Source: Corylus avellana
Lineage: Eukaryota > Streptophyta > Magnoliopsida > Fagales > Betulaceae
DNA: 64,000 bases
Assembly (NCBI RefSeq): GCF_901000735.1
Contig: NC_081543.1
Span: 26,927,515 to 26,991,514 of the forward strand
Direction of reading: 5' to 3'
Shown here: positions 36,101 to 47,605 of the stretch, piece after piece
How positions within the stretch are numbered: the first letter of the stretch is position 1
Layout of the letters: each line of letters opens with the position of its first letter
Made by a program: the position numbers and the translations under genes
Notes under the pieces: model-generated
Database searches by the model: none
The model's input: the letters and a program-made list of their open reading frames with translations, nothing else
What the model was told of the DNA's origin: nothing

Positions 36101-37544
36101 TCTTGCTCCGAGCAAGTGGCAGTTGTATTCTTTTCATCATCTTTTCTTTGGCTATAGTCAGCTTGGTTTTGTTCTCGCTTCCAAGCATAGCAATTTCTCT
36201 TCATATGACCCTCCTTGCCGCAATGATAACATTTTCTTCTTTCAATGGACCTCCCTTTTGACTTTGACCTCCCTTTGGATTTATCACGACTCTTGAAACC
36301 TCTGTTTTTGCTTTTGCTCTAGTTCTCAGTGGCAAGAGCTTGTGCACTGTCTGTCCCAGCAGCCTGTCTTCTGGTTTCTTCATTGAACATGCTACTTGTG
36401 ACTTGCTCCATGGTCATCTTGCCATCGGGAGTAGAGTTACTCAAGGACACCACCAAGGTTTCCCAACTATCTGGTAGAGAGCTCAAGAGCATCAAAGCTT
36501 GTAGCTCTTCATCAAGAGTCATCTTCATAGTGGTCAATTGATTTATGATACTCTGAAAATCATTCAGATGGTCGAAAACTGAAACACCGTCCTTAAGCTT
36601 CAAGTTAACAAGTTGTCGAATCAAGAAGGCTTCGTTTACGGCTATTTTTCGCTCGTATCTTGTTGTCAGCTTCTTCCATAATTCACAAGCATTGGTTTCA
36701 TCGGAAATATGATGGTATACTTTGTCATCCACCCATTGCCGGATAAGACCAACTACTTGTAAATTTAATTTCTTCTACTCTGCATCTGAAGTCTCCTTTG
36801 GCTTGGCTGTGTCACCTTTAATTAGAGCATACATATCTTTATAGTAAAGAATGTCTAACATCTTGCCTTTCCAAAGCAGCCAATTGCTACCATTTAGACT
36901 TATCATTCTGCTGCATGTACATTCCATTAAAATTGCACAACAATCTTCAAATAAAAAACGTCAGTGAATAGTATCGAATTACCGTCAGCCTGGCTCTGAT
37001 ACCACTTGTTAGGGATGGACACACCCTTGAATTAATGATTGTGCAACCTCCACAGAATAATAATGGAATGATAATGCAAGAGATTAGCAAACATTATTTT
37101 TATGTGGTTCGACAGTGGGCCTACATCCACGAGACTAACTCCAATCAATCCACTATAAACAATTTGTTATAGTGGTGTTTACTCAAGTTATGCAAAACTT
37201 GAGTTAATACAAGAGTAAAATAATACAAAGGGAAACAACCTCTGTTGAAACTAATATACACTCTCAGTGGTGTATTAAAACACTCTTTTCTTAACTCTCT
37301 CTCTCTGGAGTATAACTGAAGCTCTCCTCTCCTGGCTTCTCTTCTCTTGTGTTGTTGTTGATCATCATCAATTATGTTTGAGGCATAAGGCCCCTTAGCT
37401 ATTTATAGCCAAAGTTAGAACTATCTAGATGACGAACTTAGCCCCCAAGTTAGAACCATCTAGATGATGAAGACAAATTAAGAACCTTCTAGATGGATGG
37501 AGAACCATTTAGATAAATCTTTGTAGAAAACCTTCTAAATTGAT
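33165..37544 (-). mobile_element. Ty1/Copia LTR retrotransposon, copy A, right LTR cut by the gap
   Basis: Left LTR 33170-33868 (tgttaggg...gccaaca, 699 bp). Purine-rich tract on the minus strand at about 33869-33882. Degenerate gag-pol 34055-36906. Primer-binding site complementary to initiator Met-tRNA (TGGTATCAGAGC on the minus strand) at 36993-37004. Right LTR from 37007, running into the N gap at 37545. The 5 bp before the left LTR are aattt, as at both ends of copy B. The left LTR carries four ~46-bp minisatellite units where copy B has six. Confidence 0.92.
34055..36906 (-). pseudogene. Copia gag-pol, copy A, RT core deleted
   Basis: Minus-strand order: gag start MISLNGSNWLLWKGKMLD (36906) with a stop soon after; UBN2 gag domain (36732-36319); CCHC zinc knuckle CYHCGKEGHMKRNC near 36230-36190; protease-like EEWVVDTVASYHATP; GAG-pre-integrase; integrase (FVIFIDDVSKKVWVYLLKTK, PQHNGIAERMNRTIVERVRC); then RT fragments. 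The RT text jumps from ARHKALLVVKSFAQKK directly to AMEVIPYSSAVGSLMYAMVC, omitting the catalytic core, and from WILRYLKGTSK to AKHIDVRYH, omitting most of RNase H. A stop also replaces the Trp of the usual WVFKLK. The element cannot be autonomous. The same deletion junctions occur in copy B. Confidence 0.9.
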
Positions 37545-37644
37545 NNNNNNNNNNNNNNNNNNNNNNNNNNNNNNNNNNNNNNNNNNNNNNNNNNNNNNNN
37601 NNNNNNNNNNNNNNNNNNNNNNNNNNNNNNNNNNNNNNNNNNNN
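37545..37644. other. Assembly gap, 100 N
   Basis: Exactly 100 N, a conventional placeholder for a gap of unknown size. Confidence 0.99.
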
Positions 37645-38280
37645 TATAGTTTGTAGATGAAACAATAGTTGACCCCTACTGGCAATTTGTAAGACCTGAA
37701 CCATTGCCCACTGCCACTAGATCACTACCATTATAGGGCTATAGTTTTGATAGATGTTTCTTATGTTCCTTGTAATATGATTGTTGGCCCCGCTATCTAC
37801 AAACCAAGGTTGAGTGTCATGGAAGGTGTTGGTTCTAATTGCTTGGCTGCAAACTGAGATGGTAGGTGTCGCCCTTGGTATGCAAAGTCTATTCCATGGA
37901 AGCAATCAAGAGTTTGATGACTAGTTTTTCCACAAATTTGACATGGAATCCTATTGGTACCAAAATGGACATCACCATTGTTGCCACGATTCTTAATTAT
38001 TTGGCCCGACATAATGATTTTGTTGAGTACCGGTAATTGGCTTCTTGTTGTGTGAGGAGAATTGGTTGTTTCTAGGTCTATTGTATTTGTTCTTCCTGAT
38101 TTCCATTGAAAGAGTTGTTTTTCTGTTGCTATGAGTAAAGTGCAAAGCCTCTTGCTTTGGGTTGTGTAGATTGATTTTGGTTCTTAAGCATCAATTCATG
38201 ATTAAGTAATTCAGTTTGAAAATCATCAAATGAAAATGGCATATCGCAATTAGCAAAAGTAAAGGTCTAGTTAAGTTACA
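37645..38280 (-). pseudogene. Degenerate Copia gag/protease, copy B
   Basis: Counterpart of 24060-24670. Minus-strand reading shows the CCHC knuckle CQICGKTSHQTLDC (about 37950) and a protease-type stretch QPWFVDSGANNHITRN (about 37800), with gag-like text further upstream. The D-S-G triad is intact but no long frame continues. The part homologous to 23.1-24.06 kb is absent because the contig starts here. Confidence 0.75.
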
Positions 38281-38289
38281 AATGAAGCT

Positions 38290-38710
38290 ACCTAAAATCA
38301 CTTATAAAGCGCAATTTGACCTAGTAAGGAACCAATGTGGGACTTAGCACTCATGTGTGCCTTTATAATTCATCTATTCTTTGTGGGCTATTCATTTTCC
38401 CAATGTAGGACTAGAATGTTACAATCTCGCCTCCTTAAATCCTTAACGTCCTCATAAAAGCCACATCATGCAGTCATCTAATACCACATGGCGTTACTAG
38501 ATTGATTTGATACCATTTATATTTATCCAAGGAAAACGTTATCCACGTATGTTCTATCACTCCAAAAAAACTAATCAATTTGGAGCACCTAGAATTACTT
38601 ATAAACCTTAGTCTCATCTAGTAAGGAACTAATGTGGGTCGTCTTAATTTTAATCTACCTACTCTATGTGGTCTACTTATCTTCACAATATCGGACTGGA
38701 GTATTACAAT
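38290..38710. mobile_element. TRIM-like remnant, copy B
   Basis: Counterpart of 24720-25140: two diverged LTR-like blocks with tctagtaaggaac and terminal gttacaat/attacaat around a short non-coding interior. Confidence 0.5.
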
Positions 38711-40050
38711 TCAAGCCCCTAATTAATCCAATAGTTGGTGAGATCAAAGCAAAGTATGTACTTGATTTGTTTCCTTGTAAATGGTAATGCTTACTACTTG
38801 GTGAAATCCCCTTATTCAAAATGATTTGTTTCTTTGTTGATGTCATTATTTGATTTGGTAAAATCCCTCGGTTCACGATGATTTTCAGATTCTATCCTAA
38901 CAGTTAAAACTCAGAAAAAGCTTTGTATTCTGATGGATTTGGATATTATGAATTGTAACATTTCTTGATGCTTCATGCTTAAGGCCTAAAAGTAAAAAGA
39001 GTTTGCTCATGACAAATGAGAAAGAGTTGGTGAATGCATGTTAATTAATGGTTGCTCTAATTATAAACCACCATATATTTATGGTTAATGGTTCTCTATA
39101 AGGATATTGTTAATGGTTATAGAGAATATTTTCCATATATATTGATGTGAATGTCCAACGTACACCTACAACATATGCTTTAGTTAGTTGGCATATATTG
39201 TCAACCAGTAACATGATATTGCTAGACCAAAGGCAGGCCATGATTTGGGGCACCAAATGTTCAAGATATCTTCTTGTCGAAATGAGCCCCCTTGCCTAAT
39301 CGAGTATGTGGCTCTCTCTGATAATTCTTCTTTTCTGAGCTTCTGTGTCTCTCTCTCTTATAGTCACCGATGCAGCTGAAATTAAGTTTCAATGTGGAAA
39401 CACTCCCTTAATGATTGAAAAAGACCAATAATATTAATTAAGGAAACATGAATGGATTACATTAATACTGTAACACTTTACTCCAATAACATATAATATT
39501 GTTCGCTTTTGGCTTCTTCGAACCAGACTTCCCAAGAGGTCACTTATCCTAGTACTACTCTCGCATGCTTAATTGCAGAGTTCTGATGAATTCATAACGA
39601 TCACGACTTTAAAACGTGTTGTTGTCATGAATGATGTAAGTATACATATAAGCACATTCTCATCTCCATACCCATGCGATCTGGGATGTCATAAATACAA
39701 AATAAATATATTGCAGCATTTCTGGTTATAATCGATCAGCACAAGGACATTGTTTGCTTTTCTTGTGTTCTTTCATTAAAGATATGACTTGAAAGCAATA
39801 TTTCAGGTCTACCAATTAATCTACTGTCTACCGAGTAGCTAGAGAATATGAGATAGAGATATGGCAGCAGAATCTGTAGCAGCTGGCTTTTCTAATGGGA
39901 TTATTGGTTTTCTGAAAAAGGCATGGACAGCTTTGATTCCAGATCAGTTCTTTTCTGAAACTTGTAAGGTTATCACCACAGGAAACTCCATGAACATAAA
40001 AAGTACAGAATAGACTTTACTATTTACAACCATCTCAAGGCCCACACTGA

Positions 40051-40248
40051 TCATCTTTTCAGTGTCCTGGAGACACCTTGCTTGCCAGTTCTATGTCCTT
40101 TGAGGGCCACACCCATCATATTTGCTCTTTCATCACTTATTGCAAGAGCCTCAGACATACGGGCACTAAATTCCTCATCAGCCCTCCACATTTTCATGAC
40201 TTGTTGAATCTCTGCCAACTTTCCAGGACCCCAGTTCAAAGTTTCTAC
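40051..40248 (-). CDS. Orphan terminal exon of an unrecognised gene, copy B
   Basis: Open for 65 codons plus stop after an acceptor-like AG at 40250-40249. Parts of the reading are VETLNWGPGKLAEIQQVMKM, ADEEFSARMSEALAISDERA and KGHRTGKQGVSRTLKR. The composition (acidic/amphipathic helix then a basic tail) looks like real protein and not shadow coding, but I do not recognise the family. No upstream exon is visible: the sequence before it (40260-40800) is transposon-like. It may be the last exon of a gene with a distant 5' part, or a captured gene fragment. A plus-strand coding-like stretch (from 39862: MAAESVAAGFSNGIIGFLKK) lies close by. Confidence 0.35.
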   Translation of the reverse strand, partial: VETLNWGPGKLAEIQQVMKMWRADEEFSARMSEALAISDERANMMGVALKGHRTGKQGVSRTLKR

Positions 40249-43200
40249 CTACATTTTGTTAAATTACCGCTCATTTACACGTAAAATATTTAATTGAAAT
40301 GGAAAGAGAACGATGAAAACAAGATTCAAACCTAGAATCATTTATTTAAAAAACTTAAACTCATAAAAAAAAAAAATGATAGTCGTAATCATTTATATTA
40401 TAGTCTTACACATTTAACCTTGTATATTTATATCATCAAAGGTACGTAGTAATTCAGTGATTTTAAGGGAATCTCCAAAGTGGTTGGCTATGCATTAGGA
40501 TGAGAGTTTGATTCCTGAAATGAGAATCCTCAATTGTATTTGTAACAACATAGGAAAAACTTCTAACTATATATGCACTATTACCCCAAAAGAACTAGTC
40601 AATTTGAAGTTTTCTTAAAATTTTTTATAAAGCCCAATTTTACATAGTAACGAGGCAATGTTAGGCTTAGCACTCATAATTATCTTTATAAATTAGTATT
40701 TACTCTATTTGAGTTATTCATCTTCTTTTTAATATGGGACATGAGTACGTACTACAATATTAGTATTATCTGCCTTGAGTTTCACTGATGTTTTGATAGA
40801 GCTCAGTCAAGCTTTGGCTTAATCGGGCTTGAGAGAGCGCATGCAATTCATACCGTCTAGGCCCTGTGCTACTCCCAACGAGCAGGGACTACTATGGTCA
40901 TTATGTCCGGGTAGAATAACTACAGTTAGCCTCCTCCGGCTTTCTTTTTTATTAGAAAAAAAAAAAAAAACCATATATATTTATATTAAGTATCCATAGC
41001 CATATATATATATATATATAGGTCATAGTCTAACAGAAGATAATAGCACATTCAACTATTTGTTATATGAGCAGTACTGCACGTACGTGTCATAATAAAA
41101 TATTAGTTTAAAGGATATTTAATTGGCCTACAAGATTCCATGCAACCGACCTATGTCGACTATATGTACATGTGTTGAACAACTTTATTTCTGTGGAATG
41201 ATTCCAATTGCAACAGCAGGGCCAACCAAGCTATTATTTTGAGCTTTTGTGTTTCCTATTATCCTTGATTTAACCCCATTTAAACCTTGCTTTAGCTCTT
41301 AAGCCAAAGTGATTGAGGTCCAAGCCACGTGAGCCTGTCGTGACAGATGACAGTAAGAGCACTAGAATTTGATTATGCAAGAGGTTTAGTCAAATTTTAG
41401 CTTTAAATTTTACTTTTTTCTATTTTATTTAATTACCCACTTTTCAAAAAAGCATTACACATTTCGTTATCTAAATCTTTTTCCATTATATTAAAATAAT
41501 ATTTTTAATAATTTTATGTTCATTTTTATTTTAACTAATCTTTCTCTCTCTAACCACGCTCGTCGCCAAAAGTCCACATGCTGGCATATGCTGCACATAG
41601 AGAGAGAGAGAGTAAATAAAAAAACTTGGGCAAATTATTTTTAGCTTTTTAATTTGCTAATGTTTAGTAGCAAATTAGTCCAATATTGCTCTTATATTAT
41701 TATAGGTTAAAGTATACCCAAAGCTTTGAAAAAAAAAAGTACACCCAAATGAAATAAATTTATTGTACTATTTTATGATGAGTTACCATCAAAGTTGCAC
41801 GACGAGTTCAAATTAGCTTGATTAGATTGTCAGTTATGATCACCAACTCCTGTTGCATCAGATGCCAAAGTGGCCAGTCAAATGAGCCCTACGTGTACGT
41901 AAATCTCTATTAGCTAATTAATAATATTTTATGCAAAAAGAGAAAGAAAAAACAGTAATAATCTGTTGGGCTAAGAAGTTAATCTTTCTCTAAACAAGGG
42001 TTAATTAGCGTTAACTATTTACTAATTATGGAATCGACACCACTAATCCTAATTAATTATGGTTAATTGCTCGGTAAGGCTGAGTGAGCCTACCTGATTT
42101 TGACATTCAACCAACTTATGTTCTGCCCATTTTGTAAGATTATTGCAGACTCATTCATCAAATGTACGTACACATTGATCCTGTGTGCTAATTTAGTGAT
42201 ATAGCTGCCCTTCACCGTCCTTTAATTAGCTGCCCCGCACCGTCCTTTAATTAAGGCCCACCGGTTGAGAACTCACCCATGTATAGGCGGAGTTAGCATA
42301 GGCGCGTGAGAGGGGACAAACAACCTACTTAGCTCGCTTAAAGTACTGTAGCCCTAAGGTAAAGTAATGATTGTTTCAGTTGCCCACCCGACGGGTGTTG
42401 TGTCAAGCACGGGGTGGAAAGAACGGGTGACACTATTCAATCAATGGACGGTTGGGATCCCTAGCTAGCTAGTGGGGATATGTGAGTAGGACTCACACCT
42501 TTACCTCTATAGGTCTTACAAACCGATCTAATAGGTATTTTTAAAAATGAATGATGGACGAGTGATGGAAGAATGATAAAAGAATACTAAATTATGTATA
42601 TTTCTCAATATTCAAAGAACATCCGAACGGTCCATTATGTCGAAGGCAAACAATAACAAGTCATCGTTGGCACAACACATAAGGTGGTGGTCATACACCT
42701 TCCCCTATGTAGGTATTACAAATTTAAAGGTTGATTTTCAAAAGATGAAGATGGATAAGTATAGGAGAAGGATAAGAAAATACTAAATAATATTTCTATT
42801 AAATATTTTGTAACTTTTTTGGGGGAATAAGGAATTGGGGGCTACTAGTATACCCAGCCAGTGAAGGGCTCATAAGGCACGTTTACCTTAGTGTTCCTAT
42901 GGTCCGAAGACACTTGAATTACCCACTGCCGAAGGTCCGCCAAGCTATTAAGGACACTAGGTCCAGCGGGTCAAGGAGAAGCCTGCTGATCTGGCCTAAG
43001 GACCTACCCTGGTCTAGGACCAGGTAACACCCATGCCTTGATAGGACACATGATCGCTAATTCCCCTCTCGCTAGGTTAGATAACCATTTCGCCACTCTT
43101 AATATTCGCAGGGGAATCACGAACTCCCTCAACAACATTTTTCTGAGTCCCCAAAGCCTTACAAAAGAGAGGCAAGAACGTCAAGCCTATATAATTAAGG

Positions 43201-44140
43201 AGGGTATGACCTTTCACAAAATACACATTCGTATACTCTTACTTATTCTCGGTCAATTTACCTCATCATCTCCTATCCTTACTGACTTAAGCATTAGAGG
43301 TGATTTTACGAAGCCTTTTGTGGACCTTTTTAACCTTGTCTTATTTTTAGTCTTCTTATGGAGCTTGACATGTGGTCACTATATCAATAATAAGTATACC
43401 ATAATAGTACAACTCTTTGCTTCTTTCTTCGCGTTCTCTCATGGATCAATACATGTTTTTAGAAATTCGTTAGGTGTTTCTTGATATTTTACAAATCTTA
43501 TATGGCCTTAAAAAGTGGACTGAAAGTTTGGCTTGCCTCAGGCCAATAAAAAATTTTACTAGAGATCTTCAGTTCAAAAAAAAAAAAAAAACGGTAGAGA
43601 TTACAAAATTAGGAGAGAATATTTCTATATTTTTCATTGGAAGTCTCAACTATTTATTTTTTAACAAAAAAATTCCAATGATTTTTTCACCCAAGGTAAA
43701 CTCTTTTTGTTATCAGGAATCTAGTCTGCAAAAGCTTTCAGTAATTTTTTAGAGGGTGTGTAATTTAAAGGAGATAATTATCAATTAATTAATGTAATTT
43801 CATGGTTTAATACACATACGATATTTGTACGTGTTTATGACTGTGATTTTCGTCCGCATGACGAAAGAAATAATGTTTTAGAATTTCCACCATTGCCATA
43901 TGATGGGTACATTTAATAATTACTACATAGGACGACCATTAATTAATGAAGCATGTTGTAAACATTTGGTCTCACTGTTTCATGATGAACATAAAGACCA
44001 CTTAGGCAAATTAGCTCCATCATTATCATCATCATCATCATCAACAGCTAGCAATCCACAAACATGGCTTGCATCATCCATCCATCCATCCATACATACA
44101 TACATACAACTAAATGATGAGCATTCAGCAGCCAGTAGGC
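40249..44140. other. Intergenic, counterpart of 26733-30648
   Basis: Contains the TRIM-like LTR relative (about 40555-40765), a shorter TA repeat (about 40999-41020) than copy A, and the GC-richer blocks at about 42255-42480 and 42820-43100. The longest plus frame (43038-43484) differs in length between the copies and has no recognisable domain. Confidence 0.5.
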
Positions 44141-44241
44141 TCTATATATTAGGGTTCTCTCCCCTTGTTCCGGCCGCTTGTCAATTATTTTTCTTCTTAA
44201 TTGCTTTATCAACAGATCTTAGAATTAAGCAGCTGGTAGCC

Positions 44242-44621
44242 ATGAGCAGAGGTGGGAGCTTTGGCGGCGGGCAAAGTTCGTTGGGCTACCTCTTTGGCTC
44301 CGATGAGAAACCAAGCGCAGCTCCTCCACCAAGAACAGTCAACCCTCCTCCATATGGTGTCGACACCATCACAGATCAGAAGCCTCCTTCAGAGAAAGAT
44401 AAAGTTTCAAACAACTACCACCGAGCTGAAGGCCAAAATTCAGGAAACTTCATAACTGTAAGTAGTACTTCTTGTTAATTAATTTTCATATATATATATA
44501 TATATATGCATTTGCACCATTTCTTAATTACATAAGAAATGATCAGGATCGTCCATCAACAAAAGTCAAATCCGTACCAGGTGGAGATTCATCTCTCGGT
44601 TACTTGTTTGGAGATAAGTAA
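44242..44621 (+). CDS. SP1L: SPIRAL1-like protein (microtubule-associated), copy B
   Basis: Same gene model as copy A: exons 44242-44457 and 44547-44621 with GT-AG borders, 96 residues plus stop. The encoded protein is identical to copy A; in the coding sequence I noticed a synonymous change (aattcagg versus aattcggg). The intron is 89 bp here and 83 bp in copy A, partly because of a longer TA run. N- and C-terminal GYLFG repeats and the GQNSGNFIT-DRPSTKV core identify the family. The near identity of coding and flanking sequence, and the position in the overlap repeat, suggest it is the other allele or the same locus assembled twice. Confidence 0.93.
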
Positions 44622-46623
44622 GTAATTAATTACATTTCTTTCTCCAAACTCTAGCTCTAATATGTGATTTGGTGTAGCTTTTATGTGGGTTTTGAATAAT
44701 TTGTAAAATAAGGGATTAAGTTCCCATGAAGGTTGGATTTGCAAGGGTTTCTTCAAATTTATGTATGGTGTTTGATTGCATATATATATAAATGATGCAG
44801 ATAGGTCAGCTTCTTTCTTATGAATATCAGTGTGAGGATTTTCAGATATTTTAATAACACTAAAGCTTGTGATTATATTTGTGGCCAAATTTGGAAAGAA
44901 ATAAAGTGAACTTTCCATTTGCTTCTTCATGTGTTGGGACCTCTTTCCAGATACAGACTTGCATTAAATTTATATAATGTCACTACTCTTTTTTCTGTTC
45001 CTGTTCGTATTGTTTATTTGGCAGCCACTAATTATAAAGATTAGCGATTTTTATATTCTCTAAAAGATTTATTATGGATTTTTTATCATGATGCCAACCA
45101 GGTAAGCATATGCAGAATTACAGTCTCTAATTAATATGATATAATTGATACTTCGATATTTGTGTCTCAACCGTACCCCTTATAATAGCTTGGAGGTTTT
45201 TTTTTTTTTTTTTTTAATAGTTTTTGATTGTTTTATTAAAGAAACTGAAGACTTGATGACATCAAATTACCAATCAGAACTTTGTGATTGCGTCTTTCTA
45301 ATAATTAATTAACTTGTTAATTACTACAATGATATATAATACTCCACATAATTGTAGTAATTAATTCAGTGTTAATGGCCATAGGAACTAATTAGTTACT
45401 CGATTATCATACCGATGCACAATTAAGAAAAGTAGAAGTGCTAGGTTTTCCATATATATTCTCCCTCCCCCGCACAGATCTTGTTATTGATCGAGTTTAT
45501 TATCACCCTATGGTTGTTTATATGCATGTATAGGTTATTGTTTAATTACATGGCTGCAACAAGAATTATGTTGAAAAGAATAACTTGAAGTTTGCAGTCC
45601 ATTATTATCCATCTTAGAAGTTAGAACTATATCAATTTTCAATTGTTTAATCACAAAATCATTGCTATTTTTTGGAGTTCAGATGTTAACAAATTCATCT
45701 AAAAAAATGATAAACTACGTACAGCCAACAATTAAAAGATATGTATTAGTGAAGATTATTTTTTGAAGATTTTTATTTTTTATTTTTTATGCATTATGGT
45801 TTACCCCATATTGGATTTTTATTTATTTTTGATATCTACACACTGATGACTGTGTCATCAGGGCTGTGGCATGCATTTCTTTTCGTTAGCATTTGGATAT
45901 GTTAAATAGGCATAGTCCCAAGTTGTCAAATCCTTTTAATAGTTTAATTAGTATAGTGCTAGCTATAATTACTTCGAAAAAGACATTGTTTACCATAGAA
46001 GTAGGGTTTATAATAGTAGCAGAGGCAGTGAATTAGTGAAAGAATTTAATAATTACTTAATTGAAGAGGGTTTAGTGAATAATTTAGCTTCTGCTTAAAC
46101 TAATGATTTTTTATAAACAATACTCCTTTGACAGTCGATCTATAGCAAATCACTTATGTTTCTAATTCGTTTTTTTGTTGCATAAGAAAGATCAAATGAA
46201 TTATGTGACAAGTTCATTAACTAAAAACAAGAATTTGAGGACACTTTAATTTCGACAAGTTTTAACACGAGAGATTTCATTGCATGTGCTTATATATGAC
46301 TTAAAAGGAGTAAACTTTCATGACATCCCCCTTCACACTTTTGTCAAAACAAATGTTTCACATCGATCTATCTCAGAATTTCCAACCTTTTTTTTTTTTT
46401 TTTCCCCAAATTTAATGATGAAATATGTATGGACTGGATCATGGTAAATCGATTGATGATGCATATTTAAGTCGCATATGTTGTAGATAACATGATCTCC
46501 AACAATAATCAGAGTAATTCTTTTAGTGGATATATGAATATCTGCTTAGACACTAGTGCAAATGCTTTATGCTAGCTTCCATAGTGTTAAGAGGGAAAGT
46601 CGATCTCCTCCTTTGACAGTGTC
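44622..46623. other. Intergenic, no gene recognised (copy B)
   Basis: Matches 31122-33164 with small indels (for example about 40 bp missing near 45260, and a shorter poly-T near 46390). No gene or RNA gene recognised. Confidence 0.6.
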
Positions 46624-46628
46624 AATTT

Positions 46629-47419
46629 TGTTAGGGATGGAGACACCCTTGAATCAATGATTGTGCAAACTCCACAGAATAATAATGGAATGATAAATGC
46701 AAGAGATCAACACATAGTATTTACGTGGTTTGGCAGTGGGCCTACATCCACGGGACTAACTTTGATTAATCCACTATAAACAACTTGTTACAGTGGTGTT
46801 TACTCAAGTTATGTAAAACTTGAGTTAATACAGGAGTAAAATAATACAGAGATAAACAACCTCTGTTGAAACTAATATACACTCTCAGTGGTGTATTAAA
46901 ACATTCTTTTCTTAATTCTCTCCTCTCCTGGCTTCTCTTCTCGTGTGTTGTTGTTAATCATCATCAATCATGTTTGAGGCATAAGGCCCATTGGCTATTT
47001 ATAGCCAAAGTTAAAACCATCTAGATGATGAACTTAGCCCCCAAGTTGGAACCATCTAGATGATGAAGACAAATTGAGAACTTTCTAGATGAATGGAGAA
47101 TCATCTAGATAAATCTTTGTAGAGAACCTTCTAAATGGATGGAGAACCATCTAGATAAATCTTTGTAAAGAACCTTCTAGATGGATGGAGAACCAACTAG
47201 ATAAATCTTTATAGAAAACCTTCTAGATGGATGGAGAACCATCTAGATAAATCTTTATAGAAAACCTTCTAGATGGATGGAGAACCATCTAGATAAATCT
47301 TTATAGAAAACCTTCTAGATGGATGGAGAACCATCTAAATAAATCTTTGTAGGACTTGCTCCATTTTGTTTAATCAAAATCTTATATTAAGTAGGGAAAA
47401 ACCTTGTCGGCAGCCAACA
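46629..47419 (-). repeat. 3' LTR with ~46-bp minisatellite
   Basis: Within 47075-47345 about six units of ~46 bp repeat, each with the inverted pair ctagatgg...ccatctag. In LTR orientation they lie in U3, upstream of the TATA box. The 5' LTR has two units and the copy A left LTR four. Confidence 0.9.
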
Positions 47420-47605
47420 AATCTCCCCCTCACTACTTACAGGAGCAAGCCATGACTAACTCCACTCACAGGAAGTTTAAATCGGCTAACTAGGAACATA
47501 GCTCAAGCTTCACAGTCAGAACCACCTTAGTCAACATATCAGAGGATTCTTTTTTGTATAGATCTTTTCAAGCTTCTTTTGCTTCTTGTCTATCGCCTCA
47601 CGTAG

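Larger units (their letters stand above)
24060..37544 (+). repeat. Large direct repeat, copy A (pre-gap)
   Basis: This 13,485-bp segment matches 37645-51095 in the same orientation. It contains part of a Copia remnant, TRIM remnants, an orphan exon, a SPIRAL1-like gene and a Copia element cut by the gap. It starts at tatagtttgtagatgaaac, the first bases after the N gap in the other copy, and ends at ccttctaaattgat, the last bases before the gap. Confidence 0.95.

Noticed and set aside
43038..43484. 148-codon plus-strand frame
   Set aside because: The corresponding frame in copy A is shorter because of small differences, and no domain is visible.
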